Shown: piece by piece, positions 25,758-34,528 of the stretch | Layout of the letters: every line of letters starts with the position of its first letter | Numbering within the stretch: position 1 is the first letter of the stretch | Origin: Oscillospiraceae bacterium | GTDB taxonomy: Bacteria > Bacillota > Clostridia > Oscillospirales > Oscillospiraceae | Reading direction: 5' to 3' | NCBI GenBank assembly: GCA_017540565.1 | Contig: JAFYAU010000022.1 | Location: 1-64,000 of the forward strand | DNA length: 64,000 bases | Notes under the pieces: model-generated | The model's database searches: none | What the model was told of the DNA's origin: nothing | The model's input: only the letters and a program-made list of their open reading frames with translations | Program-made: the position numbers and the translations under genes

Positions 25758-26690
25758 TTATTTGCCGGCAGGGGGTTTCGTCGCGGCAGAGGACGCGGGA
25801 TCGATCATGACCTCCTTGAAGGAGCTGGCCAGACCGGCCAGGCCCTGGATCTCCGAGGGGATGATGATCTTGGTCGCCTTGCCGTTGGCGGCAGCCGCGA
25901 AAGCCTCTAGGGATTTCAGCTTGATGACGGAATCCTTGGCGTCCGCTTCGTTCAGCAGACGGAGACCTTCGGCGGTGGCCTGCTGGATCTTCAGGATAGC
26001 TTCCGCCTGGCCTTCCGCCTCCAGAATGGCAGCCTGCTTTTTCGCGTCGGCGCGGAGGATCGCGGATTCGCGTTCACCTTCCGCTTCCAGGATAGCAGAC
26101 TTCTTGTCGCCTTCCGCGCGCAGGATGGCCTCGCGGCGTTCACGCTCGGCCTTCATCTGCTTCTCCATGGCGCTCTGGATCTCCTTGGGAGGCATGATGT
26201 TCTTCAACTCCACGCGGTTGATCTTAATGCCCCAGGGGTCGGTGGCCTCGTCCAGAATGGTGCGCATCTTTACGTTGATGATGTCGCGGCTGGTCAGAGT
26301 CTGGTCGAGCTCCAGTTCGCCGATGATGTTACGCAGGGTGGTAGCGGTCAGGTTCTCGATGGCCAGCATGGGGTTTTCCACGCCGTAGGTGTACAGTTTG
26401 GGATCGGTGATCTCGTAGTAGATGACGGTGTCAATCTGCATCGTGACGTTATCTCTGGTGATAACGGGCTGGGGCGGGAAGTCCACGACCTGCTCTTTCA
26501 GGGACACGTTGCGGATCACCTTCTCCAGGAAGGGAATCTTCAGGTGAAGGCCGACGCCCCAGGTGGTGCTGTAGACGCCCAGACGCTCGATCACGAAAGC
26601 GTGCGCCTGAGGTACGATGCGAATGTTGCGGATGATGATCAGCGCCACGATGACGGCGACTGCCGCAATGATGTATGTTCTCGGACTCAT
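25758..26690 (-). CDS. SPFH/band 7 (stomatin-like, QmcA-type) membrane protein
   Basis: A 310-residue protein. One N-terminal membrane helix (about 5-22) is followed by the SPFH domain (VPQAHAFVIERLGVY... to about 200). Next comes a long coiled coil with repeats of the type 'ILEAEGERESAILRADAKKQA' (about 180-240), and then a stomatin-like C-terminal segment. Such proteins assemble into large membrane rings that organise microdomains and proteases. It is paired with NfeD, overlapping by ATGA, as in many bacteria. Confidence 0.93.
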   Translation of the reverse strand: MSPRTYIIAAVAVIVALIIIRNIRIVPQAHAFVIERLGVYSTTWGVGLHLKIPFLEKVIRNVSLKEQVVDFPPQPVITRDNVTMQIDTVIYYEITDPKLYTYGVENPMLAIENLTATTLRNIIGELELDQTLTSRDIINVKMRTILDEATDPWGIKINRVELKNIMPPKEIQSAMEKQMKAERERREAILRAEGDKKSAILEAEGERESAILRADAKKQAAILEAEGQAEAILKIQQATAEGLRLLNEADAKDSVIKLKSLEAFAAAANGKATKIIIPSEIQGLAGLASSFKEVMIDPASSAATKPPAGK

Positions 26691-27145
26691 TCAGATACCT
26701 CCTTGCTTTCCGCTGACGCGGACACGATGGCTTTTACTCCTTCAATGGACTGAACTGTTACCAGGGTCCCTGCGGGGATGCCGGAACCGTCGGCACTGCG
26801 CGCCGTCCAGATCTTTCCTCCTGCGGATACCGCACCGGTCCCCGCCAGGTTGTCGATGGCTTCGGTGACCAGACACTCGGTCCCGAGGATACGGTCGGCG
26901 TTGGTCGGACGTACCCGTCCCTTCGTGAGGCGCCGGATGATCGGCCGCGTCAGGATGAGCGCGGCGGCGGATACCACGGCGAACACGGCAATCTGCAGCC
27001 ACATCTGTCCGTGAAGCAGGGAGACGACCAGAGCGGCCGCCGCTCCGATGACGAACCAGATGGATACCAGCTGGGCCGTGGCGCCCTCGAGGATGAGGAA
27101 GAAGACCAGCGCTGCCAGCCAGAGGATCACACCGGGCTGATCCAT
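26687..27145 (-). CDS. NfeD-family membrane protein
   Basis: A 152-residue protein with three hydrophobic helices (about 6-24, 27-47 and 51-70) and a C-terminal OB-fold domain (about 85-145; 'LGTECLVTEAIDNLAGTGAVSAGGKIWTARS'). NfeD proteins without the protease domain partner SPFH proteins of the QmcA/YbbK type. The ATG at 27145 is behind AAGGGGG; a longer frame continues upstream but runs over the promoter at 27215-27243. First gene of the operon. Confidence 0.92.
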   Translation of the reverse strand: MDQPGVILWLAALVFFLILEGATAQLVSIWFVIGAAAALVVSLLHGQMWLQIAVFAVVSAAALILTRPIIRRLTKGRVRPTNADRILGTECLVTEAIDNLAGTGAVSAGGKIWTARSADGSGIPAGTLVTVQSIEGVKAIVSASAESKEVSE

Positions 27146-27214
27146 GGGAATGCCCCCTTTCCAAAGTTTTCCCGCGGCGCGGGGAGCCGCACCGCCTCTG
27201 ACTCTTCTGGATTT

Positions 27215-27243
27215 AGGATACTGGGGTACCTGAGGTTTGTCAA
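27215..27243 (-). promoter_or_regulatory. Promoter of the nfeD-SPFH operon
   Basis: TTGACA (27238-27243), a 17-base spacer and TATCCT (27215-27220) on the minus strand, about 70 bases upstream of the NfeD start codon. Confidence 0.8.
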
Positions 27244-27263
27244 TTGCGATTATGGCAAAATAG

Positions 27264-27308
27264 CCCCCCCTATCCCGCCTTTCAGAGGAAAAGGCGGGGC
27301 AGGGGGGG
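27264..27308. repeat. 45-base GC-rich palindrome, probably also the terminator of the SleB-type gene
   Basis: CCCCCCCT (27264-27271) pairs with AGGGGGGG (27301-27308) and CCCGCCTTT (27274-27282) with AAAGGCGGG (27290-27298), leaving a 2 x 2 internal loop and a 7-base loop. It lies just past the stop of the leftward SleB-type gene, with CTATTTTG on the minus strand after it. Its shape resembles small intergenic palindromic repeats of Clostridia. Confidence 0.6.
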
Positions 27309-27318
27309 ACAACAGATA

Positions 27319-28152
27319 TCACAGGAAGAAATAGTGACGTCCGATGGTCATATAATAGGTACGCGTCTCGGCCGCCCAGCAGTCCCAGATAGAGGAGAAA
27401 AACAGGCATTCTCCGACCGGAGAAGCACCGTCCATGGCGAGTTTCGCGGCCGTGAAGCACTCCTCCGTGGGGGAGTTGTAAACGGTTCCGTTGAGCACGG
27501 GTTCGAACTGTACGCCTCCGTTGCGGTCAAAGATCACCCCGTAGATAGTGTCGGGGAAGCCCGTACACTTCACCCGGTTCATCACCACATTTCCAACGGC
27601 GATCTTGCCGGTCATACTTTCCGTGCCGGCCTCGGCGTAAATGATGCTGGCCAGCCAGAACAGATCCTCTTCAGGATAGTATTCGCTGCCCGCGGTGATG
27701 CGGCCGGTGCCTGCGGTAACGAAGAGGGTATGGGTGGTTTCCTCATAGCGGCATCTGGCGTCCAGAGCGCGGCACAGTACGTCAGCGGGGACCATGAGAT
27801 CGTCGGAGAGCGCCACGTGGCCGCCTCCCGTATAAAGGCATCTGCCGTTGGCGGTGAGGTAACAGTCGTCCGCGGAGGCATCAATGGCAAAGTCGCGGAA
27901 CACTCCGATGGCAGTCTCCGTATCGGGATCCCATATCACTGTCTTGGCGCCCATCATCTCGCAGAAAGAGAGTAGGGGTACGTAAAGTTGTTCGTACGCT
28001 TCTCCGTAGTGCCGCTCGGGGCAGCGTGAAAGCGTGACCGGGTCGCCGTTGAGTTTCACCTGTATGTCATCGCCGGCTGAACGGCTGAACTGAGCGCCGA
28101 ACAGCAGCAGTACCGCGCAGAGAGCCGCAACGGTACAGATCAGCTTTTTCAT
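27319..28152 (-). CDS. SleB-type cell wall hydrolase with copper-amine-oxidase-like N-domain
   Basis: A 277-residue exported protein. After a signal peptide (about 1-25, ending near SRSAG) comes a stalk-like copper amine oxidase N-terminal domain (about 28-145). The C-terminal Hydrolase_2 domain follows, with the family core DLFWLASIIYAEAGTESMTGKIAVGNVVMNRV (Glu as likely catalytic acid) and 'FDRNGGVQFEPVLNG'. Such domains cleave peptidoglycan or, in SleB/CwlJ, spore cortex. Whether it acts on spores cannot be told here. The ATG at 28152 has GGAGGATCGAC upstream. Confidence 0.88.
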   Translation of the reverse strand: MKKLICTVAALCAVLLLFGAQFSRSAGDDIQVKLNGDPVTLSRCPERHYGEAYEQLYVPLLSFCEMMGAKTVIWDPDTETAIGVFRDFAIDASADDCYLTANGRCLYTGGGHVALSDDLMVPADVLCRALDARCRYEETTHTLFVTAGTGRITAGSEYYPEEDLFWLASIIYAEAGTESMTGKIAVGNVVMNRVKCTGFPDTIYGVIFDRNGGVQFEPVLNGTVYNSPTEECFTAAKLAMDGASPVGECLFFSSIWDCWAAETRTYYMTIGRHYFFL

Positions 28153-28346
28153 GTCGATCCTCCGTCTGCCGTGAGGGCAGAACAATGGCGTGACGGCTTC
28201 GTAGATCCTGAAGAAAAGGCGGATCCGCCAGCGGTCACACGGGGAGTTCTATATAAACAGGCGGTGCCCGGAACATGGAACGGGACGCCTGGGAGAAGAT
28301 AAACGCAAATGGTTACGACGCTGTCATTTTTTGTAGCGGCTTTGTC

Positions 28347-28431
28347 ATTATAATGCAACCAATTTGAAAATGGAATACTATTTTGATTCTTTGCATAAAA
28401 TTTGGTGACAATGCCATAAAATTGCCATAAA
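28347..28431 (-). promoter_or_regulatory. AT-rich promoter region with 11-bp-phased direct repeats
   Basis: In the 536-base gap between the SleB-type gene and the next gene, a minus-strand TATAAT (28347-28352) has only a weak -35 (TTCCAT, 28370-28375). Upstream of it ATAAA-type repeats stand at 28395, 28416 and 28427 (the last two as GCCATAAA), spaced 21 and 11 bases. Repeats at one and two helical turns beside a promoter with a poor -35 are typical of OmpR/PhoB-family activators. Apart from the palindrome at 28521-28548 and the terminator at 28602-28628, I see nothing else in this gap. Confidence 0.5.
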
Positions 28432-28520
28432 TAGCCAATTACAAGGCATGAAATTGTGCAAAATAACGGATATACTTGAGGCCCCAAGAGACTCGCACTG
28501 TATGGAGGGAATGCGCGAAC

Positions 28521-28548
28521 TCCCCACTTTGAGGAGGAAAATGGGGGA
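28521..28548. repeat. Imperfect palindrome similar to the one at 27264-27308
   Basis: TCCCCACTTT (28521-28530) pairs imperfectly with AAAATGGGGGA (28538-28548) around GAGGAGG. The order of blocks (C run, CTTT, GAG-GA, AAA, G run) parallels the palindrome about 1.25 kb to the left, which suggests a small repeat family. Confidence 0.4.
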
Positions 28549-28601
28549 ATATGGAGGCAATTCGAACCACAGAATTCTAGGAAACGGGGAAGATAAAAAG
28601 A

Positions 28602-28628
28602 CACCGTCCGGTGGGGGACCGGACGGTG
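28602..28628 (-). terminator. Terminator of the rpiB operon
   Basis: CACCGTCCGGT (28602-28612) and ACCGGACGGTG (28618-28628) form a perfect 11-bp stem. On the minus strand it is followed by TCTTTTTATC. Confidence 0.9.
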
Positions 28629-28688
28629 CTGCGATGAATACGATGTATAAATATGCGAGATATTCAAAAATACGGAACAAACGAGAAA

Positions 28689-29075
28689 TCAGTTTTCGGG
28701 CACGTCGGCGGAAACGGGAGAGGGCTCCTCTCCGGCAGCCTCTCCGGATTCCTGCGTGGCGTCATTTGAGGCTGGGTCAGGCAGCGGCTCCTGTTCATCC
28801 GGTTCGGCGGGCGTCTGCTCCGTTCGGTACGAATCCCCGGTCAGCGTGAGTTCAGAGGCGAGCGGATCATCTTCCGGCCTCCCGTCCATGTATCCGGCAA
28901 GCCAGGGTATATCCAGATAGAGCCGGCCTGTATCGGTATAGGCGATATATTTCCTCAAACCGAAGAAGAGAAGGACCGCCAGAAGAAGTAGTGCCGCGAG
29001 GACGATAACAGCTGCGCGGAGGACCACGCCTCCGGCCCGCCTCTTCCGGTATACCTTCGGAGCAGAATCAGTCAA
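28689..29075 (-). CDS. Small single-pass membrane protein of unknown function
   Basis: A 128-residue protein I do not recognise. A short basic N-terminus (YRKRR) leads into one strong membrane helix (about 16-38, 'VLRAAVIVLAALLLLAVLLFFGL'-like composition). The rest is an acidic, Pro/Glu-rich outer tail. The TTG at 29075 is chosen: AGGAGG lies just upstream and it overlaps the rpiB stop codon by eight bases; a longer frame would run far into rpiB. It is the last gene of the unit before the terminator. Confidence 0.6.
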   Translation of the reverse strand: MTDSAPKVYRKRRAGGVVLRAAVIVLAALLLLAVLLFFGLRKYIAYTDTGRLYLDIPWLAGYMDGRPEDDPLASELTLTGDSYRTEQTPAEPDEQEPLPDPASNDATQESGEAAGEEPSPVSADVPEN

Positions 29076-29529
29076 GGGAGGCCTCCTGTCCGGGGCGCAC
29101 CTCCAGTGCAGAGATCTTGTCGATCCGCCGCTGATGACGTCCGCCTTCAAAGGGGGTGGTGAGGAAAATGTCAACGATCTTCAGGGCGAGACCTTCGCCC
29201 AGGACCCTGGCTCCCATGGCGAGCATGTTGGCGTTATTGTGACGGCGCGTCGCCTCGGCGGAAAAGCAGTCGGAACATGTGGCGGCACGGATCCCGCGGA
29301 TCTTGTTCGCCGCGATGGCAATGCCTATGCCCGTTCCGCAGATGAGTATGCCCCTGTCGCATTCTCCGGAGGCCACGGCTCTGGCGGCCGGGGCGGCATA
29401 GTCGGGATAGTCACAGCTGTCCTCCGACCATGTGCCGAAGTCATGATAGGGGAGACCGAGGTCTTCCAGGTGTTTCTTAACGGCCTGCATCAGAACAAAA
29501 CCGCCGTGGTCACAGGCAAGAGCGATCAT
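29068..29529 (-). CDS. rpiB: Ribose 5-phosphate isomerase B
   Basis: A 153-residue RpiB/LacAB-family sugar-phosphate isomerase that interconverts ribose 5-phosphate and ribulose 5-phosphate. Characteristic segments are IALACDHGGF at the N-terminus, SCDYPDYA, GILICGTGIGIAIAANK (phosphate loop) and AEATRRHNNANMLAMGAR. The active-site Cys is in LICGTG, so RpiB rather than LacA/B or Alsa isomerases is most likely. It is preceded by a membrane protein gene 25 bases upstream. Confidence 0.94.
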   Translation of the reverse strand: MIALACDHGGFVLMQAVKKHLEDLGLPYHDFGTWSEDSCDYPDYAAPAARAVASGECDRGILICGTGIGIAIAANKIRGIRAATCSDCFSAEATRRHNNANMLAMGARVLGEGLALKIVDIFLTTPFEGGRHQRRIDKISALEVRPGQEASLD

Positions 29530-29554
29530 AAGGGAATCATCCTTTCTCGTGGAA

Positions 29555-30622
29555 TCAGAAGAGGTAGCGGACGGGGAGAAAGCCGCGGATCAGAAACTGA
29601 GCGCTTTCTTTCCCGATGAGAGAAGCGGCGAGAGAAACGGCCAGGACGGCGGCCAGAATGCAGCAGAACACGATAAGCGAGGCTTTGTGCGGAGCGGAGC
29701 CCCTGCTGCGGATGGCGTGGGCGGCCGTTCCGACGGCACACGCAGAAAAGATCCAGACGACGTCGATCCCCGCCAGAAGGCAGGGGAGGGAGAAGACCAG
29801 CGCCTGCAGCAGGAAGACATCCGAGAATCGGCGGTCTGCCCCGATACGTATGGCAAGATAGACGATCGTGCATACGGCGGCTGCGGCTGCGGTGACGGAG
29901 CAGCTGACGCTGCGTGAAAGCCCGAGGATCGGCCATGCAAGACTGCCGGAACTAAGAAGAAACAGTCCTACATATACGCCTGCGCCGACGACCATACCCA
30001 GAAGCCAGAGAAGAATGGCGGAAGGCCGTTTTCCGGTTGCCTGCACCAGTATGGCAGTCGTGAGACCGGGAACGACGATCCAGATGGCGCCGGGCTCCGT
30101 TACGGCGGCCACTCCGGCAAAAAGCCCGAAGACGGGGAAAAACACGGGATTGACGGGAGCCAGAGCCAGGAAAGCCGGGCAAAGCATCGTGAGAAGGGCC
30201 TGACTGTCCGACTGGATCAGCAGACAGAAGGCTGCAACGGCGGCAAACCAGGCGTTTCTTCTGCTGTCCGTGATCTGAGAGACCACGTAGTAGGCAACAC
30301 CGGTCCCGAGAGCTATTCCCACGCAGCGCAGGATGACGGCGGTTTCCGGCAGACGGAATCCGACGGAGACCACACAGAAGGCAAGACGCGCAATGAAAGC
30401 AGCCGCTGCCGCAGCGACGGCCATGATATAGTCCGGCCATCCGGCAATGCCGAGATCGGCGGTGGTGAAGAAGGAAGGAGAAACGGTCCTGTGGATCCAC
30501 TCCGCAGTGCCTTTGACAGGCCTGGCGGCGAGAATGGCAGAGACCAGAAGCCACACGAGCGCGGCCGTGCACAGGAGCGGCGCCGCGCCGGAGAGAAGGA
30601 AAGAGGATACGTCAGGTTCCAT
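29555..30622 (-). CDS. Polytopic membrane protein of unknown function
   Basis: A 355-residue very hydrophobic protein with roughly nine or ten membrane helices and short loops, rich in Ala, Val and Leu. I see no catalytic or transport motif. It could be a glycosyltransferase-like (GT-C/PMT type) membrane enzyme or a transporter, but neither can be supported. The start at 30622 is the ATG behind AAAGGAG; a longer frame upstream lacks a ribosome site and overlaps the dnaJ terminator. It precedes rpiB in the same direction. Confidence 0.65.
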   Translation of the reverse strand: MEPDVSSFLLSGAAPLLCTAALVWLLVSAILAARPVKGTAEWIHRTVSPSFFTTADLGIAGWPDYIMAVAAAAAAFIARLAFCVVSVGFRLPETAVILRCVGIALGTGVAYYVVSQITDSRRNAWFAAVAAFCLLIQSDSQALLTMLCPAFLALAPVNPVFFPVFGLFAGVAAVTEPGAIWIVVPGLTTAILVQATGKRPSAILLWLLGMVVGAGVYVGLFLLSSGSLAWPILGLSRSVSCSVTAAAAAVCTIVYLAIRIGADRRFSDVFLLQALVFSLPCLLAGIDVVWIFSACAVGTAAHAIRSRGSAPHKASLIVFCCILAAVLAVSLAASLIGKESAQFLIRGFLPVRYLF

Positions 30623-30703
30623 GGTTGACTCCTTTCCTGTTTTCAGGATAGTTCTCTGTATGTAATGATAGCAAACCCGGCACAAAAAAGCAATCAGAGA
30701 GAA

Positions 30704-30729
30704 CAAAACAGCGCCGAAGCGCTGTTTTG
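30704..30729 (-). terminator. Terminator of the heat-shock operon
   Basis: CAAAACAGCGC (30704-30714) and GCGCTGTTTTG (30719-30729) form a perfect 11-bp stem with the stable loop CGAA (TTCG on the minus strand), followed on the minus strand by TTCTC. It begins nine bases after the dnaJ stop codon. Confidence 0.9.
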
Positions 30730-30737
30730 CCTGCAAG

Positions 30738-31886
30738 TTATCTCTTCCTGTGCTTTTTCCCGGCTTTGTGGTCCGTGCCCGTGCTGTCGCCCGTCAACTC
30801 GGCGAACTGCCGTAGTAGTTCCTTCTGCTCCGGTGTGAGTCCTTTCGGAGTCGTCACCTTCACGGTGACGTACTGATCTCCGCGGCCGCCGCCTCTCAGA
30901 TTGGGAATGCCCTTTCCGCGGAGACGGAAGACGGATCCGGTCTGCGTGGCCTCCGGGATCTTGTACTTCACGGGACCGTCGAGCGTAGGTACTTCCAGTT
31001 CGCCGCCAAGGGCCGCCTGCGGGAAGGAGATGGGCATCTCATAGAATACGGCATTGCCGTCTCTGGTGAAATACTCGTGGGGCTGCACGGTGACCGTCAC
31101 ATACAGATCCCCGCTGGGGCCTCCGTTCCGGCCGGCGTGTCCCTGTCCGTGCATGTTGATGGACTGCCCGTCGTCGATACCGGCGGGAATGTCCACCGTG
31201 AGCTTCTTGTTCCTGCGGATGAGGCCGTTGCCCTTGCAGCGCTGGCACGGCTGGTGGATGATCTTTCCCTTGCCGTGGCAGCTGGGGCACTCCGAAGTTG
31301 ACTGCATCACGCCGAACGCCGTGCGCTGCTGGGTGACGACGGTGCCGGTGCCCCGGCAGTTGGAACACACTTCCGCGGTGGTCCCTTCGGCGCATCCGCT
31401 TCCGTGGCATTCGTCGCATGTCTCGATACGGGAGATCTGCACTTCTTTGGTGCAGCCGAAAGCTGCCTCCTCAAAGGTCAGGCTTACTCCGGTCACGATG
31501 CGTTCACCCTGCCTCGGCCCGCTGCGGTTCGATCTGGTCCCCCCGCCGAAGCCTCCGCCGAAGACGGAACTGAAGATGTCCCCCAGATCGCCGAAATCGC
31601 CGAATCCGCCGAATCCGCCGAAGCCTCCGCCGTATCCGCCGCCCGCGTTGTAGTTCGGATCTACGCCCGCATGGCCGAACTGGTCATAACGGGCCTTCTT
31701 GTCGGCGTCGGAAAGGACTTCATAGGCTTCGTTCACTTCCTTGAATTTAGCTTCGGCGTCCTTGTCTCCGGGATGAAGGTCCGGGTGATACTGCTTGGCC
31801 AGCTTTCGGAAGGCTTTTTTTATCTCCTCCTCGCTCGCTCCTTTGGTGAGTCCCAGGACCTCATAATAATCACGTTTTTCCGCCAT
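30738..31886 (-). CDS. dnaJ: Chaperone protein DnaJ
   Basis: A 382-residue class I J protein, co-chaperone of DnaK. The J domain has HPD (about residues 34-36). A Gly/Phe-rich linker (about 75-115) follows, then the zinc-binding domain with four CxxCxGxG repeats ([32 protein letters not shown]), and the C-terminal substrate domains. GGAGGATC precedes the ATG at 31886. It is the last gene of hrcA-grpE-dnaK-dnaJ, separated from dnaK by two hairpins. Confidence 0.97.
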   Translation of the reverse strand: MAEKRDYYEVLGLTKGASEEEIKKAFRKLAKQYHPDLHPGDKDAEAKFKEVNEAYEVLSDADKKARYDQFGHAGVDPNYNAGGGYGGGFGGFGGFGDFGDLGDIFSSVFGGGFGGGTRSNRSGPRQGERIVTGVSLTFEEAAFGCTKEVQISRIETCDECHGSGCAEGTTAEVCSNCRGTGTVVTQQRTAFGVMQSTSECPSCHGKGKIIHQPCQRCKGNGLIRRNKKLTVDIPAGIDDGQSINMHGQGHAGRNGGPSGDLYVTVTVQPHEYFTRDGNAVFYEMPISFPQAALGGELEVPTLDGPVKYKIPEATQTGSVFRLRGKGIPNLRGGGRGDQYVTVKVTTPKGLTPEQKELLRQFAELTGDSTGTDHKAGKKHRKR

Positions 31887-31948
31887 ACTATGATCCTCCG
31901 CGGTTGGAAAAAGTTACGGGCCGCTTCCGGCACATGTCCGGATACGGC

Positions 31949-32000
31949 GAAAACGGCCGGTGACGGCCGTTTTCACCGGGAAGGAGAACTTCCTTCCCGG
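31949..32000 (-). terminator. Tandem hairpins between dnaK and dnaJ
   Basis: Hairpin 1: AAAACGGCC (31950-31958) with GGCCGTTTT (31965-31973). Hairpin 2: CCGGGAAGGA (31976-31985) with TCCTTCCCGG (31991-32000). In the direction of transcription hairpin 2 comes first and hairpin 1 is followed by CGCCG, so a U tract is weak. They may partly terminate or stabilise mRNA, giving less DnaJ than DnaK. Confidence 0.6.
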
Positions 32001-32020
32001 CAGGTGTCATATGGTGATGA

Positions 32021-33859
32021 TCAGTTGTTGTTCGGATCGTCGTCCACTACTTCGTAGTCGGCATCGTATACGTTGCCCTGAGGACCGCCCTGAGGACCGG
32101 CGCCCGGCTGCTGGCCGCCCTGCGGGTTGGCCTGCTGATACATCTTTTCGCTGGCTGCGTAGAAAGCCTTCTGCAGTTCCTCGGAAGCGGCCTTGATGGC
32201 CCCGCTGTCCGTGCCGGACAGGGCGTTTCTCGTCTTGGCGATAGCGGCTTCGATCGCGGACTTGTCTGCCGGATCCAGCTTGCCGCCCATCTCGCTGAGC
32301 GTCTGCTCGCTCTGATAGACCAGCTGCTCGGCCCCGTTGCGGATATCCGTCTCCTCGCGGCGTCTGGCGTCCTCGGCTGCGTACTGCTCCGCTTCGCGGA
32401 CGGCCTTTTCAATATCGTCCTTGGACAGGTTCGTGGAGGAGGTGATGGTGATGTGCTGCTCTTTGCCGGTTCCCAGATCCTTGGCAGAGACGTTCACGAT
32501 ACCGTTGGCATCGATGTCGAAGGTGACTTCAATCTGCGGAACGCCGCGGCGGGCAGGAGCGATGCCGTCCAGATGGAAGCGGCCGAGAGACTTGTTGTCG
32601 GCAGCCATCTCGCGCTCGCCCTGGAGCACGTTGACCTCGACGGAGGTCTGGTTGTCCGCGGCGGTGGAAAAGACCTGGCTCTTCTTCGTGGGGATGGTGG
32701 TGTTGCGGTCGATCAGTTTGGTGAACACGCCGCCAAGCGTTTCGATGCCCAGAGAGAGGGGAGTGACGTCCAGAAGCAGGATGCCTTCCACATCTCCGCC
32801 GAGAACACCGCCCTGGATGGCCGCGCCGATGGCGACGCACTCATCGGGGTTGATGCCCTTGAACGGCTCCTTGCCGGTGATGGACTTGACGGCCTCCTGT
32901 ACGGCGGGGATACGGGTGGAACCGCCGACGAGAAGGATCTTGCTCAGATCGGAAGCCTTCAGACCGGAGTCGGACAGTGCCTGGTTCACAGGTCCCATGG
33001 TCATCTGTACCAGGTGACCGGTCAGTTCGTTGAACTTGGCCCGCGTAAGAGTCATGTCCAGATGCTTGGGACCGGTGGAATCCGCGGTGATGTAAGGCAG
33101 GTTGATGTTGGTGGAGGTGACGCCGGAAAGTGCACATTTCGCTTTTTCGGCTTCCTCACGCAGACGCTGCATGGCGACCTTGTCCGCAGACAGATCGATG
33201 CCCGTCTCGTTCTTGAACTGGCTGACCAGATACTTCACGATGCATTCATCGAAATCGTCGCCGCCCAGACGGTTGTTCCCGGCGGTGGCAAGGACCTCGA
33301 TGACGCCGTCGCCGATCTCCAGAATGGAGACATCGAACGTGCCGCCGCCCAGGTCGTACACCATGATCTTCTGCTCGGTCTCCTTGTCCAGACCGTAGGC
33401 AAGAGCAGCGGCCGTGGGCTCGTTGATGATCCTCTTCACGTCCAGGCCGGCGATGCGGCCGGCGTCCTTGGTAGCCTGCCTCTGGGAATCGGTGAAGTAG
33501 GCGGGAACGGTGATGACGGCTTCCGTAACGGTGGTGCCCAGATAGCTCTCCGCGTCGGTCTTCAGTTTCTGCAGCACCATGGCGGAAATCTCCTGCGGCG
33601 TGTAGGCCTTGCCGTCAATGGTCACTTTATAGTTGCTGCCCATCTCCCTCTTGATGGAGCTTACCGTCCGGTCGGGGTTCGTGACGGCCTGACGCTTGGC
33701 CACCTGGCCTACCATGCGTTCGCCGGTCTTGGCAAATGCAACGACGGACGGAGTGGTGCGCGCGCCCTCGGCGTTGGCAATGACAACGGGCTCGCCGCCC
33801 TCAATAACGGATACGCAGGAATTGGTCGTACCCAGGTCGATACCGATGATCTTTCCCAT
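32021..33859 (-). CDS. dnaK: Chaperone protein DnaK
   Basis: A 612-residue Hsp70 ATP-dependent chaperone. The N-terminal ATPase domain starts [11 protein letters not shown], with the phosphate loop [12 protein letters not shown] and '[12 protein letters not shown]'. The substrate domain contains [14 protein letters not shown]; a helical lid and a Gly/Gln/Pro-rich tail end in acidic residues. Length and the missing 24-residue insertion in the ATPase domain fit the Gram-positive type. AGGAGG-type site (CTGGAGG) precedes the ATG. A TATAAT at 33879-33884 in the 66-base gap to grpE could add an internal promoter. Confidence 0.98.
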   Translation of the reverse strand: MGKIIGIDLGTTNSCVSVIEGGEPVVIANAEGARTTPSVVAFAKTGERMVGQVAKRQAVTNPDRTVSSIKREMGSNYKVTIDGKAYTPQEISAMVLQKLKTDAESYLGTTVTEAVITVPAYFTDSQRQATKDAGRIAGLDVKRIINEPTAAALAYGLDKETEQKIMVYDLGGGTFDVSILEIGDGVIEVLATAGNNRLGGDDFDECIVKYLVSQFKNETGIDLSADKVAMQRLREEAEKAKCALSGVTSTNINLPYITADSTGPKHLDMTLTRAKFNELTGHLVQMTMGPVNQALSDSGLKASDLSKILLVGGSTRIPAVQEAVKSITGKEPFKGINPDECVAIGAAIQGGVLGGDVEGILLLDVTPLSLGIETLGGVFTKLIDRNTTIPTKKSQVFSTAADNQTSVEVNVLQGEREMAADNKSLGRFHLDGIAPARRGVPQIEVTFDIDANGIVNVSAKDLGTGKEQHITITSSTNLSKDDIEKAVREAEQYAAEDARRREETDIRNGAEQLVYQSEQTLSEMGGKLDPADKSAIEAAIAKTRNALSGTDSGAIKAASEELQKAFYAASEKMYQQANPQGGQQPGAGPQGGPQGNVYDADYEVVDDDPNNN

Positions 33860-33925
33860 AATTAAAAACCTCCAGATGATTATATTACGCAGTTAACAGT
33901 TTTTGTATCTTCAATGGCGGCGCGG

Positions 33926-34492
33926 TCAGTTGGCCACCTGCACCATGGAAAACCGAATTACTTTGTCGCCCAGACGGAATCCCTTCTGGAACTCCTGGAC
34001 GATCTCTCCGGGGCCGTACTGCTCATCCTCGATGTGCATCACGGCGTTGTGCATTGCGGGGTCGAAGGTCTCTCCCACCGCGGGGATCTCCGAAACGCCC
34101 ATGCTCTCGAAGATCGATTTGAGCTGAGTCATGGTCATCTCAATGCCCTTGTAGAAAGCTTCGTCGGAGCATTCCGCCGATAGGGCGCGCTCCAGATTGT
34201 CATAGACGGGAAGCAGATCGGCGATTGCCGCGGAGCGGATGTCGTCGCGGAGCGCGTCGCGCTCCTTGAGGCTGCGCTTGCGGTAATTGTCATATTCGGC
34301 GGCAAGACGCAGGTATTTGTCCTGTTCCTCCTTCAGACGGGCTTCCCATTCCGCCTTTTCGTCGTGTTCCGGTTCCGCAGGCTCCTCCGCGGGAGCCTCG
34401 GGTTCCGCAGCGGTATCGGGGGAGACCTCCGTCTTCTCCTGCTCCGGCTCTTCGGCGGGGGCGGAGGCGTTCTTTTTCTTGTCCTTTGCCAT
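33926..34492 (-). CDS. grpE: Nucleotide exchange factor GrpE
   Basis: A 188-residue GrpE. The N-terminus is low-complexity and acidic (about 1-50), then comes the long dimerising helix (about 55-110, 'YLRLAAEYDNYRKRSLKERD') and a C-terminal beta domain with 'FDPAMHNAVMHIEDEQYGPGEIVQEFQKGFRLGDKVIRFSMVQV', the family signature. It releases ADP from DnaK. Third-last gene of the heat-shock operon, 36 bases after hrcA. Confidence 0.96.
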   Translation of the reverse strand: MAKDKKKNASAPAEEPEQEKTEVSPDTAAEPEAPAEEPAEPEHDEKAEWEARLKEEQDKYLRLAAEYDNYRKRSLKERDALRDDIRSAAIADLLPVYDNLERALSAECSDEAFYKGIEMTMTQLKSIFESMGVSEIPAVGETFDPAMHNAVMHIEDEQYGPGEIVQEFQKGFRLGDKVIRFSMVQVAN

Positions 34493-34528
34493 TGTGAGTC
34501 ATCTCCTAGGGGGGCGTTGTGATATTTC

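Noticed and set aside
28477..28630. Possible small RNA on the plus strand
   Set aside because: There is a TATACT-like -10 near 28475 and hairpins downstream, but the last hairpin lacks a T tract on the plus strand and works better as terminator for the minus-strand rpiB unit.
28501..28687. Short plus-strand frame starting at 28503
   Set aside because: It crosses the palindrome and the terminator and has no ribosome binding site at a suitable distance.
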